DNA of 64,000 nucleotides from Candidatus Protoclostridium gallicola (GCA_904387375.1 CAJFLE010000008.1:1-64000), one strand, 5' to 3'; positions 17,780 to 25,915 are shown, counted from the first letter of the stretch. Made by a program: numbers and translations. The notes: a model not told the origin generated them from the letters alone.

Positions 17780-19087
17780 TCAGTTTCCGGCGATTGCGGC
17801 AGCAGAACTCAACGGAAAAAACATATTGAGCATGAAAAGGTCTTCCTTGACTGTAACCGACATGCGCCCACCGTACTTCTCGACGATCATACGCATACTG
17901 CGCACTCCGAAACCATGCCCATCGTTTTCGCTCATTGGCAGTCCGTCGCGCATCATGATGCTGCCGTCGAAATAATTCGTTATGCATATGTTCATGAATC
18001 CGCCTTTGACAATAGACGTTATACTGATGACTTTCTTTTCTTCTTCCAGTCCCGATACCGCAGTGACGGCATTTTCCACTGCGTTACCGAACAAAGCGTA
18101 AAGCTCATGGTCCGGAATAAACGACAGATATGTACCGTCCAGCAGACAGGTAAATCTGATTTTGTTATTCAGACAGTAAAGAATATGTTTTGCCATTGCA
18201 ACGTCGATGGCATCGTTCCCGGTTTTGATCTGAGAGCTGTATATATCGACCGTATCACCGAGTTCGCGCAGCGCATCCGCGCTGATTTTACCTTCCATGG
18301 CGCGAAGCTGATGCCTGATATCATGGCATTTCAGATTTATCATATCAATATTCGTCTTTTCTTGAAGGTATTTCTCTCGCTCCTCCGACAACATTTGCTG
18401 TAACATTTTGAAATCATCGGCCATATGTTTATTAGATAATATATTGATTTCTACGATTATGGCCATAAAAGCACAAATCGACGACAGCAGATATTCGAAC
18501 ACCATCAGTTCGCCTGCTCCTATAATAAAAAACTGCATTTCTATAAATACGGTAGAAAGCAGCATGACTGCTGTTATAATGAGCTGCACCGGACTTTCGA
18601 TCCTTATATTGACATAAGCAGATTTTTGCCGCCTTATTGAAAAATACCAAATCGCGAAACATGCGACGGCGCACACCGTCAGATTAGAAACAAATCTCAG
18701 AACATACGGAACGTCACTGAAAATAGACATAAACGCCTGCGTCATTCTCTGTGATATATGCTGCACACTGTATCCTATCGTTGCGCAGAAAGAAGCCGCC
18801 ATAATCCCGCAATCGAAGCATAAGATCATACAGCCGGCGCAGGCAGCATACTGGATGACGAATTTTCCGCCGCCCGCAAGCATCATATAGTCGCGTCCGA
18901 GAAAAGTTTCGAGAGAGTTGAGTCCGAAAGAAAGAGCCAGCAATGCTATAATGCAGCATACAACCCTCGGTATAAAGTACGGACGTTTCGGCATACGCCA
19001 GCCGACGAATGCCGTTACGAAGGCGAACAGCACGATAAAACTGTAATCTCGCCATAATGCGCATAATAAAGACGGAAAACCATCCAT
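17780..19087 (-). CDS. AgrC-like sensor histidine kinase (GHKL)
   Basis: A sensor kinase of about 435 residues. Some six hydrophobic segments fill the first 200 residues. A coiled linker (REKYLQEKTNIDMINLKCHD) leads to the phospho-acceptor His of HDIRHQLRAM and to a GHKL ATPase with N-box NAVENAVTAV and G-box GHGFGVRSM. This is the layout of AgrC/VirS-type kinases, which often sense peptides or cell-surface signals. I chose ATG at 19087 because it has a G-rich ribosome site; a TTG directly before it (19090) is also possible. The partner response regulator ends 6 nt upstream. The kinase precedes the GH3 cassette, so it may control it; this is inferred from position. Confidence 0.9.
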   Translation of the reverse strand: MDGFPSLLCALWRDYSFIVLFAFVTAFVGWRMPKRPYFIPRVVCCIIALLALSFGLNSLETFLGRDYMMLAGGGKFVIQYAACAGCMILCFDCGIMAASFCATIGYSVQHISQRMTQAFMSIFSDVPYVLRFVSNLTVCAVACFAIWYFSIRRQKSAYVNIRIESPVQLIITAVMLLSTVFIEMQFFIIGAGELMVFEYLLSSICAFMAIIVEINILSNKHMADDFKMLQQMLSEEREKYLQEKTNIDMINLKCHDIRHQLRAMEGKISADALRELGDTVDIYSSQIKTGNDAIDVAMAKHILYCLNNKIRFTCLLDGTYLSFIPDHELYALFGNAVENAVTAVSGLEEEKKVISITSIVKGGFMNICITNYFDGSIMMRDGLPMSENDGHGFGVRSMRMIVEKYGGRMSVTVKEDLFMLNMFFPLSSAAAIAGN

Positions 19088-19093
19088 CAATAA

Positions 19094-19819
19094 TCACCCC
19101 CCCCCGCATGGCGTCAGGCCGGTCAGCACTTCGCTCAGCCGCGTTACAAACTCCTTTTTCATTCCGCGGCTTATTTTCAGCCATGTGCCGGCGACAAGTA
19201 CCTCGTCGCCCTTTATCTCCCGGCACCAGCGCAGATTGACGAGATAACTCGAGCTGCAACGGCAGAATCCGCTGCCGGCAAGCTCGTTTTCCAGCTGTTT
19301 CAGACCGCTGCCCCGCGTTTCGTAATCTCCGGACGCGCAGTGATACGTCAGGCGTTTGTCCATTATTTCTATGTAATATACGTCCTGCGCGGGCATGACC
19401 TTGTCGCCCTCGCCGGGAATATGTATTACAACGGGAGAAGGCCGCGACTCGTTTATGAGCCGCAGTTTGTCCATACGCAGTTTGAGATCGTAATATTTTA
19501 CGGGTTTTAAGAAGTAATCGAGCGCGCCTACTTTATAACCGCGCAGCGCGTACTGCGCCATGTCGGTAACGAAGATTATGGGCACTTCCTCATCCAGCCT
19601 GCGCAACTGTTCTGCGGCGTCCATGCCGTTCATATACGGCAGGCATATATCCATAAACACGACGTCATACACCGGCTTGTAGCTTTGCAAAAATATTTCC
19701 GCCCTGTCGAACACATCGGTCATAATCGCCATGCCCGTCTCTGCCGCGTAACGGTCGAGAAATTTTTTCAGACTGATCCTGTCGGACGCGGAGTCCTCCA
19801 CTATCGCCGCTTTCAGCAT
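19094..19819 (-). CDS. LytTR-family response regulator
   Basis: About 241 residues: an N-terminal receiver domain (acidic IVEDS, phospho-acceptor Asp in VVFMDICLPYMNG, conserved Lys in FLKPV) and a C-terminal LytTR DNA-binding domain (DVYYIEIMDKRLTYH, FCRCSSSYLVNL). I prefer the ATG at 19819 because AGAGGGG lies 6 nt before it; ATG 19825 overlaps that site. The gene ends in a G9 homopolymer just before TGA and is followed by the kinase gene. Such regulators bind 9-bp direct repeats with about a 21-bp period. Confidence 0.92.
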   Translation of the reverse strand: MLKAAIVEDSASDRISLKKFLDRYAAETGMAIMTDVFDRAEIFLQSYKPVYDVVFMDICLPYMNGMDAAEQLRRLDEEVPIIFVTDMAQYALRGYKVGALDYFLKPVKYYDLKLRMDKLRLINESRPSPVVIHIPGEGDKVMPAQDVYYIEIMDKRLTYHCASGDYETRGSGLKQLENELAGSGFCRCSSSYLVNLRWCREIKGDEVLVAGTWLKISRGMKKEFVTRLSEVLTGLTPCGGG

Positions 19820-19880
19820 ATCCATCCCCTCTGATCATGATTTTTTCACTTACCGTATCGCAAGCGCATTTAACCGTTTC

Positions 19881-19909
19881 ATAATACACAATATGCCGCT
19901 CAAGGTCAA
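19881..19909 (-). promoter_or_regulatory. Promoter of the two-component operon
   Basis: Minus strand TTGACC (19909-19904), 17-nt spacer, TATTAT (19886-19881), about 60 nt before the response-regulator start. Confidence 0.7.
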
Positions 19910-19999
19910 CCTTTCGGGCGAAACCGGTCGTTTTTCTGCCGAAATCTGCATTTTCGGCGCACGTATGTTCATATGCGCACGTATTACGGAACGGGAAAC

Positions 20000-20023
20000 G
20001 GGGCACCGCCGTAACGATGCCCC
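20000..20023 (-). terminator. Possible terminator of rpmE
   Basis: In the minus direction GGGGCA pairs with TGCCCC, followed by GTTTCCCGTT. The T-tract is weak; it lies 25 nt after the rpmE stop. Confidence 0.5.
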
Positions 20024-20047
20024 GCCATGTTGTTTCGCAGTACGGAC

Positions 20048-20260
20048 TTATTTGCCCGCTTTCGCATATCTCTTGTTGAATTTGTCGATTCTGCCGCCTG
20101 TTTCCACTCTCTTCTGCTTGCCGGTATAGAACGGATGGCACTTCGAGCAGACGTCGACTTTGAGGACGTCGCCCTTCTTGGTCGTGCCGGTAACGAACTC
20201 GGCGCCGCATGCGCATACGCACTTAACCTCGTGGTAATCGGGGTGTATCTTCTCTTTCAT
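20048..20260 (-). CDS. rpmE: Ribosomal protein bL31 (zinc form)
   Basis: The 70-residue protein begins [19 protein letters not shown] and has the paired cysteines CVCACG and [10 protein letters not shown], which mark the zinc-binding (C+) form of bL31 rather than the zinc-free YkpC-type. It belongs to the large ribosomal subunit. It is a single gene between the two-component operon and dnaA, with its own consensus promoter and RBS AAGGAGAG. Confidence 0.97.
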   Translation of the reverse strand: MKEKIHPDYHEVKCVCACGAEFVTGTTKKGDVLKVDVCSKCHPFYTGKQKRVETGGRIDKFNKRYAKAGK

Positions 20261-20330
20261 GATATTCTCTCCTTGTTATCCGGGGCATGACCGCCGTCCG
20301 CCGCCATGTATCCCGGTTTGTAGCCTTAAT

Positions 20331-20359
20331 ATTATACGCATGTACGCGGACAAAGTCAA
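20331..20359 (-). promoter_or_regulatory. Promoter of rpmE
   Basis: Minus strand TTGACT (20359-20354), 17-nt spacer, TATAAT (20336-20331), giving a leader of about 65 nt with an SD site. Confidence 0.8.
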
Positions 20360-20375
20360 GCGATTTTGCGCCATA

Positions 20376-21728
20376 TTATTTTTTGTACACCATGCTCTTT
20401 ATATCCGTCACGCCGTTTTTGATGCGCTCGCTCGTCGGCATGAGCCGCTCTATCTTGTCGCGCGCGTGCATGACCGTCGTGTGATCGCGTCCGCCGCAGA
20501 TGTTGCCCACCGTTTCCAGCGGCATATTGGTCAGATCCGCCATGAGATACATGCAGATCTGTCGCGGCTCGACGATTTCCTTGTTTTTCTTTTTGCCGAG
20601 AAGCTCCTCTTTCGTCACGCCGAAATATTTGCATACGCATTCGATGATCGTGTCCGGGCTGACCTTTTCGTCGGCGACGTTGCGGTAGTCCTTGAGCGTG
20701 TCGCGCACGAGGTCTATCGACGGCGGCAGATTGGTAAGGCCGGACAGGAAAACCACCTTGTTGAGCAGGCTTTCCATTTCGCGGATGTTGTTTTCTATCT
20801 TCTCCGCCATGAACGTGAGCACGTCCAGCGGAATGTTGCACATGAGTTTCTGCGCTTTCTTTTTGAGTATGGCTATGCGCGTTTCGATGTCGGGCGGCTG
20901 AATGTCGGTTATAAGCCCCCACTCGAACCGGCTGCGCAGGCGCTCCTCGAGGTCGGGGATCTCCGCGGGCGGGCAGTCGGACGTGAACACGAGTTGTTTG
21001 CCGGCGTCGTGCAGGTCGTTGAAGGTATGGAACAGCTCTTCCTGCGTGCGCTCCTTGCCGGAGATGAACTGAATGTCGTCGATCATGAGCACGTCGGCGG
21101 AACGGTACTTGTCGCGGAAAGAGTTCTGCGACTCCTTGCCGTTGCCTATGGACGAGATGAATTCGTTGAGAAACTTCTCGCTGGACACGTAGATTATTTT
21201 CTTTTCGGGGTGGGAAACGAGCAGCGAATTGCCTATCGCGTGCATGATGTGCGTCTTTCCCAGACCGGTGCCGCCGTAGATGAACAGCGGATTGAACTTG
21301 ACGCCGGGCGCCTCGCTGACGGCGTGCGCCGCCGCCACCGTGAACTCGTTGCTCTTGCCCACGACGAACTCTTCGAAATTGTATTTCGGATTGATGGGCG
21401 TGCCTACGGCGTAGTTGGGCACCGGCTTTTCCTCTTCCGCGCCTTCCGTCTGCTGCGACGAGCGGTAAAGCTCCTTTTCCCCCGCCTCTATGACGATGAT
21501 GTCGGTCAGATAGGGCGCGACCTTCTGCGCCACGAGCTTTATGAGTATCTTGTGGCTGGAATTGACCTTGTTCTTGTGTTCGTCGTTGGTGGCGACGAGC
21601 ACGAGCCTGCCCTTCTCGTCCACGGTCAGCGGTTCGAGCGTTTTGATCCACACGTCAAAACTGACCGCGCTGCACTCGGTCTCCAGGTCTACGAGCATAT
21701 CTCGCCAGATTTCGTTAGCACTCTTCAT
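20376..21728 (-). CDS. dnaA: Chromosomal replication initiator DnaA
   Basis: The 450-residue DnaA has all four domains: the N-terminal interaction domain (IWRDMLVDLETECS), a short linker, the AAA+ domain with Walker A GGTGLGKTH and Walker B DVLMIDDIQF, and the C-terminal DNA-binding domain with the signature GGRDHTTVMHARDKI. It opens oriC by binding DnaA boxes. Unusually for Firmicutes, dnaN, recF and gyrB do not follow; the gene lies behind a tetR-type gene (27-nt gap) and before rpmE. No clear terminator follows the stop. Confidence 0.98.
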   Translation of the reverse strand: MKSANEIWRDMLVDLETECSAVSFDVWIKTLEPLTVDEKGRLVLVATNDEHKNKVNSSHKILIKLVAQKVAPYLTDIIVIEAGEKELYRSSQQTEGAEEEKPVPNYAVGTPINPKYNFEEFVVGKSNEFTVAAAHAVSEAPGVKFNPLFIYGGTGLGKTHIMHAIGNSLLVSHPEKKIIYVSSEKFLNEFISSIGNGKESQNSFRDKYRSADVLMIDDIQFISGKERTQEELFHTFNDLHDAGKQLVFTSDCPPAEIPDLEERLRSRFEWGLITDIQPPDIETRIAILKKKAQKLMCNIPLDVLTFMAEKIENNIREMESLLNKVVFLSGLTNLPPSIDLVRDTLKDYRNVADEKVSPDTIIECVCKYFGVTKEELLGKKKNKEIVEPRQICMYLMADLTNMPLETVGNICGGRDHTTVMHARDKIERLMPTSERIKNGVTDIKSMVYKK

Positions 21729-21755
21729 AATATCTCATCCAATGGGTAGTTGTCG

Positions 21756-22334
21756 TCAGCTGTCGAACTCGCGGAAGAAAAACAGCGTCAGCTTGCGCAC
21801 CATTTCGGTGAACTCTTCCTCGTTCCATTCCATGCCCAGCACGCCCAGCACGCCGCCGAGATAGCCGTCCGCCACGACGCGCGCCATGACGCGCTCGTAA
21901 TCGCTTATCTCGCGCTCGCCGAAGTTGCGCCGCACGATGATGCCGTATACGAGCTGTCCTATTATCTCGCTGAATTTTTCGTACTTGGTGCCGCCGCACT
22001 TGTGCAGCAGTATGTCCAGCTCCGTCCGGTGCTTCCAGAACACGCGGTAGAGCTCCTTGGCCATGAAGGAAGAAAACTGTTCGAGGGGCATGTCCAGCAC
22101 GGTGATCGTGCCGGCGAGGTCGGCAATGAACTTGGGAATGAAGTTGAACACGACGTCCACGACGTCGCCCAGCAGCTCGTCCTTGCCCGAATAGTATGTG
22201 TAGAAATTGCCCGCGGACACCCCGGCGCGCTCGGCAATGCGCGTCAGGCTCGCGTCCTTATAACCGCGCTCCGCGAACTCCGCGCGCGCGGCTTCGAGTA
22301 TTCTTTCCCCGACTTCTTTCTTTTTCACCTGCAT
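21756..22334 (-). CDS. TetR/AcrR-family transcriptional regulator
   Basis: The 192-residue protein has the TetR helix-turn-helix at its N-terminus (ILEAARAEFAERGYKDASLT and AGVSAGNFYTYYSGKDEL). The C-terminal all-helical domain should bind an unknown ligand. It lies between rsmI and dnaA, with no transporter or efflux gene nearby to suggest a target. ATG 22334 has no SD site and lies 11 nt from a consensus -10 box, so its mRNA would have almost no leader. Co-transcription with dnaA is likely from the 27-nt gap. Confidence 0.9.
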   Translation of the reverse strand: MQVKKKEVGERILEAARAEFAERGYKDASLTRIAERAGVSAGNFYTYYSGKDELLGDVVDVVFNFIPKFIADLAGTITVLDMPLEQFSSFMAKELYRVFWKHRTELDILLHKCGGTKYEKFSEIIGQLVYGIIVRRNFGEREISDYERVMARVVADGYLGGVLGVLGMEWNEEEFTEMVRKLTLFFFREFDS

Positions 22335-22345
22335 AGCCGATTGTT

Positions 22346-22374
22346 ATTATATCACAGGCAGCCGCGCTTGTCAA
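22346..22374 (-). promoter_or_regulatory. Consensus promoter for tetR-dnaA
   Basis: Minus strand TTGACA (22374-22369), 17-nt spacer, TATAAT (22351-22346). The predicted start site is only about 4 nt before ATG 22334. The -35 box overlaps the end of rsmI. Confidence 0.82.
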
Positions 22375-23183
22375 GACCGGCTTCCTTTTAGCTCGGCGTA
22401 TACGGCGCTCTTGGAAACGCCGCGGTCGCGCGCCACCGCCTTCATGGCCTCCTTTTCCGTCATGCCGCCGGCGACGTACCTCGCGAAGTGCTCTTTTACG
22501 TCCAGCGCGAGCAGCGCCTCCGCGGGGTCGGGCGCGCCCTCGACGACGAGCACCATCTCCCCTTTGAGCACCGCGTCCGCCGGAATGTCGGGCAGCGTGA
22601 AGTCTATGACGTCCTCGTGCAGCTTGGAGATCTCGCGCACCAGGCACGCCTTGCGCGCGCCGAGGCGGGAGAACAGAAACGCGGCGTCGCGTACGGCGTC
22701 GTGCGGCGGGACGTAGAACAGCAGCGTCGAGCGCAGGCCCGCGAACCTGTCCATGAGCCTGTTCCTGTCCCCTTCCTTGTCGGGCAGAAAGCCCACGAAG
22801 CAGAACGACGACGCGTCGAAGCCGGACAGTACGAGCGCGCTCACCGCCGCGCAGCCGCTGCCCACGACGGTATATTCCAGCCCTCGCTCGCGCAGTCTGC
22901 GCACGAGCACGCTGCCGGGGTCGGAGATGACGGGCGTGCCCGCGTCGGACACGAGCGCGACGTTTTTGCCGCTTTCGATCATATCCGCTATGGCGTCCGC
23001 CTGCCTGCTCTCGCTGAACTTTTCGTAGGCGCGCACGGGCGCGGTTATGCCGTAGCGCGCGAAAAGCACGGCGGAGTGCCGCGTGTCCTCGCACAGTATG
23101 AGATCGGCGCTTTTCAGCGTCTCCACGGCGCGGTACGTTATGTCCCCGAGGTTTCCTATCGGTGTCACGACGATATAAAGCAT
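22371..23183 (-). CDS. rsmI: 16S rRNA (cytidine(1402)-2'-O)-methyltransferase RsmI
   Basis: The 270-residue RsmI belongs to the tetrapyrrole-methylase fold and methylates the ribose of C1402 in 16S rRNA. It has the typical start MLYIVVTPIGNLGDIT, CEDTRHS, and the SAM-binding SDAGTPVISDPGS. I placed the start at ATG 23183 because homologues begin at this motif; the longer open frame to 23288 would run through a terminator and two DnaA boxes. A promoter lies at 23193-23221, leaving almost no leader. It is near trmN6 as in Bacillus (yabB-yabC). Confidence 0.95.
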   Translation of the reverse strand: MLYIVVTPIGNLGDITYRAVETLKSADLILCEDTRHSAVLFARYGITAPVRAYEKFSESRQADAIADMIESGKNVALVSDAGTPVISDPGSVLVRRLRERGLEYTVVGSGCAAVSALVLSGFDASSFCFVGFLPDKEGDRNRLMDRFAGLRSTLLFYVPPHDAVRDAAFLFSRLGARKACLVREISKLHEDVIDFTLPDIPADAVLKGEMVLVVEGAPDPAEALLALDVKEHFARYVAGGMTEKEAMKAVARDRGVSKSAVYAELKGSRS

Positions 23184-23192
23184 CTTACGATT

Positions 23193-23221
23193 AGTATAAC
23201 ACAGCGGCGGGCGCGCCGCAA
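23193..23221 (-). promoter_or_regulatory. Promoter of rsmI
   Basis: Minus strand TTGCGG (23221-23216), 17-nt spacer, TATACT (23198-23193), 9 nt before ATG 23183. Confidence 0.65.
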
Positions 23222-23233
23222 GGCTTTTGGCAC

Positions 23234-23259
23234 AAAAAAACGGCGGTCCGAAGCCGCCG
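23234..23259 (-). terminator. Minus-strand terminator downstream of the DnaA boxes
   Basis: CGGCGG pairs with CCGCCG across a 7-nt loop, followed by T7 in the minus direction. It lies between the DnaA boxes and the rsmI promoter and would stop read-through from upstream. Confidence 0.75.
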
Positions 23260-23269
23260 GAGAAAAAAG

Positions 23270-23309
23270 TTATCCACAAGTTATCCACAATTCCCGCACG
23301 TTGTCCACA
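23270..23309. promoter_or_regulatory. Cluster of three DnaA boxes
   Basis: Two perfect TTATCCACA boxes (23270-23278, 23281-23289) and one TTGTCCACA box (23301-23309), all in the same orientation, lie in a pocket between two minus-strand terminators. dnaA itself starts 1.5 kb away. No strongly AT-rich unwinding element is visible beside them. They could be part of oriC, a DnaA-titration or regulatory site, or a control site for the rsmI-tetR-dnaA region. Confidence 0.8.
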
Positions 23310-23347
23310 ACGAAGTCGCAGGAGAATTCGGGGAGCAAAAGCCGCAA

Positions 23348-23383
23348 TAAAAAAGCGCTTCCGCAGGCATGCCTGCGGAAGCG
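23348..23383 (-). terminator. Terminator of the guaB-tilS-hpt-trmN6 operon
   Basis: Perfect 13-bp stem CGCTTCCGCAGGC/GCCTGCGGAAGCG, followed in the minus direction by CTTTTTTATT; it lies 22 nt after the trmN6 stop. Confidence 0.93.
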
Positions 23384-23405
23384 TTCTTCCGTTACGTATT
23401 TATTT

Positions 23406-24089
23406 TTATTCGGGATAATCGACGCCGGTGGAGCCGAGCACGTCGCGCTCCGGATAAATTTCCAAACCGCGCTTGCCGTCCTTTATGCATTTGAGCAGAA
23501 AGATATGCGGCTTTTTGCCGGCGGGGCGCAGCACCTGCAGCGCCTTGGGCGTCAGACGGCGGGCGTAAGCCTCGCACATGACTTCATCCATACGCTCGGT
23601 TATGTGCACGATATAGAACCTGCCGCCCTGCCCGAGCAGGTACGAAGCGGCGTCCAGCGCATCGGCGAGCGTCATGGCGACCTCGTGCCGCGCTATGCGC
23701 ACGCGTTCGGACAGGCTTGCCGAGCCGCTGCCCGCTTTGCGGTAGGGCGGATTGCACGTCACGACGGTGAACGAACCGGCGGGAAACAGCGAGCGCACGT
23801 CCTGCACGCGCGCGTTGACGATCGTCACGGGCAAATCGTTGAGTTCGGCGTTGCGCCGCGCCAGAGCCGCGACGTCGGGCTGCAGCTCCACGCCCACGGT
23901 CGGTATGCCCTTCTTCCCCGCGAGGAGCACGGGCACTATACCGGTGCCGCAGCCGAGGTCTATCGCACGGTCGCGCGCGCCGCCCTCGGCGAAATTGGCG
24001 AGCTCGACGCCGTCGGTGCCGAAAGGGAAAAAACCGTCGTCCTGGATGAATTTCAGCCCGTGCGTCTGCAGGTCGCACACTTTTTCCAT
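23406..24089 (-). CDS. tRNA1(Val) (adenine(37)-N6)-methyltransferase-like protein
   Basis: The 227-residue protein has a SAM-binding motif (AIDLGCGTGIVPVLL) and the catalytic NPPY motif of adenine-N6 or glutamine-N5 methylases (VVTCNPPYRK). The start QTHGLKFIQDDGFFPFGTDG is typical of YabB/TrmN6 proteins, which methylate A37 of tRNA-Val. Its ATG overlaps the hpt stop (TGATG), so the two are translationally coupled. The rsmI neighbour supports this identity. The exact tRNA target is not certain. Confidence 0.88.
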   Translation of the reverse strand: MEKVCDLQTHGLKFIQDDGFFPFGTDGVELANFAEGGARDRAIDLGCGTGIVPVLLAGKKGIPTVGVELQPDVAALARRNAELNDLPVTIVNARVQDVRSLFPAGSFTVVTCNPPYRKAGSGSASLSERVRIARHEVAMTLADALDAASYLLGQGGRFYIVHITERMDEVMCEAYARRLTPKALQVLRPAGKKPHIFLLKCIKDGKRGLEIYPERDVLGSTGVDYPE

Positions 24090-24637
24090 CAGTTGATCTT
24101 ATACACTCCGTCGAGATTGCGGTACTGCTGGGCGTTGTCCAGCCCGTAGCCGATTATGTACGGATTGCCGGTGATGGTGAACGCGTTGTAATCGGGTTCG
24201 ACGTCCACGACGCGGCAGTCGGGCTTGTTGAGCAGCGTCGCTATGCGCACGACCTTGGCGCCCTTTTCGTAAAAATATTCTTTGAGCGCCTTGAGCGTCC
24301 TGCCCGTATCGATGATGTCCTCGATGATGAGTACTTCCGCGCCTTTGATCTCCGACTCGTCCACCGACGAATATTTCATGTTCACGGTGCCCGTGGAGCG
24401 CATGCGGTCGCCGCTCGCGCTGTAATACGAGCTGGCCGCGACGAAGCCGAAACGCACGTCGCGGTCGCGTATGGCTTTGACAAGGTCTGCGTAGAACAGC
24501 ACGGCGCCCTTGATGACGCATATCGCGAGCAGAGGCTCGTCCGGCGTATACGCCTTGCTGATCTCCTTGCCCATTTCGGCGACGCGCTCGGTTATCTGCG
24601 CCTGCGTGTAGATCTGCGTGATTTTCGTATCTGTCAT
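24089..24637 (-). CDS. hpt: Hypoxanthine phosphoribosyltransferase
   Basis: The 182-residue enzyme has the PRPP-binding motif VLIIEDIIDTGRTL, flanking signatures (LAICVIKGAVLFYADL; Ser-Tyr-Tyr flexible loop) and a late DYNAFTITGNPYIIGYGLD. It salvages hypoxanthine and guanine to IMP and GMP in the cytoplasm. It overlaps tilS by 4 nt (ATGA) and follows guaB, forming a purine/tRNA operon; a tilS-hpt pair is a classic Firmicutes arrangement. RBS GGGAGAGGAT. Confidence 0.96.
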   Translation of the reverse strand: MTDTKITQIYTQAQITERVAEMGKEISKAYTPDEPLLAICVIKGAVLFYADLVKAIRDRDVRFGFVAASSYYSASGDRMRSTGTVNMKYSSVDESEIKGAEVLIIEDIIDTGRTLKALKEYFYEKGAKVVRIATLLNKPDCRVVDVEPDYNAFTITGNPYIIGYGLDNAQQYRNLDGVYKIN

Positions 24638-25890
24638 GTATCCTCTCCCTTCGCGCGCACGGATATTACGGCGGCGCGTTCGGTTTTTTCGTCGATTTTA
24701 ATCTTCTCGCCCGTCGCCATACCTATGACGGCGAGCACTTCCCCGCCGTGAGCGAGGCACAGTATCCCGCGCTTTACGCGCAGCGGCAGTTTGCGGTCGG
24801 TAAGCCAGTCGGACAGCAGTTTCTCATGCCCGCCGACGGGTCTGAACCTGTCGCCATCGCGCCGGGTGCGCACCACCGCGCCCGCGGGCAGCTTGTCCGC
24901 GTCGAACACGGTGCGCGTTTTGTCGACACGAGGTTCGCATTCCTCCGCGGTCACTTCGGCAAAGCCGAAATCCGTCGTGCCGTAAGCGAACGGTTTTTCC
25001 GCGCGGATCGCTTGTACCCGTGCGGATACGCGCACGCCGCCGCCCTCTCGTTCGGCCCTAAAGCCGTGCGGCAGATCGACGCCGCGCCCCGGCTGCTTGT
25101 CCAGCAGCGCGAGCGCGTCCTCTATGTTCCTGCGCGAAAAGTCCGCGGTCAGTCCCGCGTCCAGAAAGGCGGCGATGACGTCAGCCCCGTCCGCGCCGGG
25201 TACAATCAGCCCTCCGCTGCGGGAAGGCAGCTCCGCGGCGGCGTCGGACAGCCGCGCCACGGCGGCGTCCAGCCCGGGGTATCTGCCGCGCAGCAGCGGC
25301 AGAACCTCGCGGCGCAGGAAATTGCGCGTATACGCCGTATCCGCGTTGGTGGAGTCCTCCACGTAAGGCACGCCGAAGGCCGCCACGTAATCGTTGATTT
25401 CGTCCTTGGTGCAGCCGATGAGCGGGCGCACTATGTCCCCGTCGCGCTCGGTCATGCCCACCAGCCCGCGCAGTCCGCTGCCGCGGAATATGTGCATGAG
25501 CACCGTTTCCGTGCGGTCGCAGGCGTTGTGCGCCGTAAGAATGGCGGAAACCTCGCCCGTCGACAGCAGCGACGAGAACAGCTCCCGCCGCACGGTACGC
25601 GCCGCGGCTTCCAGTCCCGCGCCCTGTTCCCTGGCGAGCGCCGGCACGTCGGCCTTCCTGAAGATCAGCCGCAGTCCGCGCTCCCGGCAGAAATCGGCGA
25701 CGAACGCCGAGTCGCGCTCGGACTCCTCGCCGCGAATGCCGTGGTCGACGTTCACTACCGCGATGCGGCCGGCCGGAACGAGCCCGAAACGCAGCAGGCA
25801 GTCGAGCAGGCACATCGAATCGCTGCCGCCGCTGACCGCTACGCCTATACGGCCCTCGCCGGGCAGACGGCGTTCAAGCACGCCGCGCAC
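24634..25890 (-). CDS. tilS: tRNA(Ile)-lysidine synthase TilS
   Basis: The 418-residue enzyme converts C34 of tRNA-Ile(CAU) to lysidine with ATP. The PP-loop motif GVAVSGGSDSMCLLD lies at about residues 17-31, followed by VNVDHGIRGEESERD and a C-terminal substrate-binding domain (RRDGDRFRPVGG; KLLSDWLTDRKLPL). The start is a GTG at 25890, 25 nt after the guaB stop; no in-frame ATG exists upstream, and the SD is weak. Essential in most bacteria. Confidence 0.95.
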   Translation of the reverse strand: MRGVLERRLPGEGRIGVAVSGGSDSMCLLDCLLRFGLVPAGRIAVVNVDHGIRGEESERDSAFVADFCRERGLRLIFRKADVPALAREQGAGLEAAARTVRRELFSSLLSTGEVSAILTAHNACDRTETVLMHIFRGSGLRGLVGMTERDGDIVRPLIGCTKDEINDYVAAFGVPYVEDSTNADTAYTRNFLRREVLPLLRGRYPGLDAAVARLSDAAAELPSRSGGLIVPGADGADVIAAFLDAGLTADFSRRNIEDALALLDKQPGRGVDLPHGFRAEREGGGVRVSARVQAIRAEKPFAYGTTDFGFAEVTAEECEPRVDKTRTVFDADKLPAGAVVRTRRDGDRFRPVGGHEKLLSDWLTDRKLPLRVKRGILCLAHGGEVLAVIGMATGEKIKIDEKTERAAVISVRAKGEDT

Positions 25891-25915
25891 TTTGTCTGCG
25901 AGCGTGCAGCCGTTA

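Noticed and set aside
19081..19110. Frameshift fusing the response regulator and the kinase through the G9 run
   Set aside because: Both genes are in the same frame with a TGA between them; slippage would shift into a frame different from the kinase, so no fusion results.
20259..21749. A 496-residue plus-strand frame
   Set aside because: Antisense of dnaA; no ribosome site and no recognisable domain.
23184..23405. A firm oriC call
   Set aside because: Three DnaA boxes are present but gene orientation does not switch, dnaN is absent and no AT-rich unwinding element is visible.
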